Assembly (NCBI GenBank): GCA_964369225.1
Contig: CAYJER010000033.1
Coordinates: 1 to 22,744, forward strand
Reading direction: 5' to 3'
Origin: SIG603 sp964369225
Lineage (GTDB): Bacteria; Bacillota; Clostridia; Oscillospirales; Acutalibacteraceae
Length of the DNA stretch: 22,744 nt
Within the stretch, counting starts at the first letter, position 1; every line of letters starts with the position of its first letter. Below the pieces are notes generated by a model. That model did no database searches, was not told the DNA's origin, and worked only from the letters and a program-made list of their open reading frames with translations. Positions 22,722 through 22,744 of the stretch are shown here, one piece after another. Both the position numbers and the translations under genes were made by a program.

Positions 22722-22744
22722 AGATAAGCTGTCTCGAACGGGGC

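Noticed and set aside
22681..22744. TTG-started frame after AAGGAG running off the window
   Set aside because: The same bases form a near-consensus promoter with an rRNA-leader-like sequence; coding content is not supported.

Overview
The window reads as chromosome from a low-GC, anaerobic, endospore-forming member of the Firmicutes (class Clostridia). Evidence: Gram-positive Shine-Dalgarno sites with several TTG/GTG starts, a sporulation sigma factor (sigG), a SleB-type spore-cortex hydrolase, the CdaA/CdaR cyclic di-AMP pair, a large pyruvate:ferredoxin oxidoreductase and lipobox lipoproteins. No tRNA, rRNA body, integrase, phage structural gene, transposase or CRISPR array is visible. The last 50 bases look like the promoter of a stable-RNA operon running off the right edge.

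Layout. 1-438 is a terminator plus a repeat cluster. Enolase (-) follows, then a + strand group: a DUF3343 protein with a cysteine-desulfurase-like enzyme, then cdaA and cdaR, ending at a strong terminator (about 5979-6015). Next come a new promoter, a small secreted metzincin-type protease, a lipoprotein and sigG, then an ECF-transporter S component, a uridine-kinase-like protein, a Cys-rich protein on the - strand with a sigma-K-like promoter, pyridoxamine kinase and an HtrA protease with a clean terminator. After this are a DUF6951 protein (-), a DUF262/DUF1524 putative type IV restriction nuclease (+), nifJ (-), a DtxR-type metal regulator (+) and sleB (-). The right end has three tandem Xre regulators (-) facing a fourth Xre regulator (+) across two copies of one operator-like palindrome, then a SurA_N-like lipoprotein.

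The most distinctive content is between the genes. A modular inverted-repeat family (full copies about 200 bp) occupies most long intergenic gaps. A full copy has outer ends TTGTAGGGG..CCCCTACAA, a sub-terminal CAGACGTG.. arm pair, an asymmetric AT-rich spacer, and a central pair of about 26-bp arms that again begin TGTAGGGG and end CCCCTACA. Arm sequences differ between copies but stay paired within a copy. Each central arm is also self-complementary, so a transcript could fold as one long hairpin or two short ones. One copy separates cdaA from cdaR. A second, simpler repeat (TTAGTCATT / CACCCTTCAC words) occurs four times.

Functional links (inference): cdaA/cdaR set c-di-AMP level; sigG, sleB and perhaps the Cys-rich protein belong to sporulation; the ECF S component may supply a vitamin, possibly B6, to the nearby pyridoxamine kinase; the DUF262/DUF1524 protein is the only recognisable anti-phage candidate.
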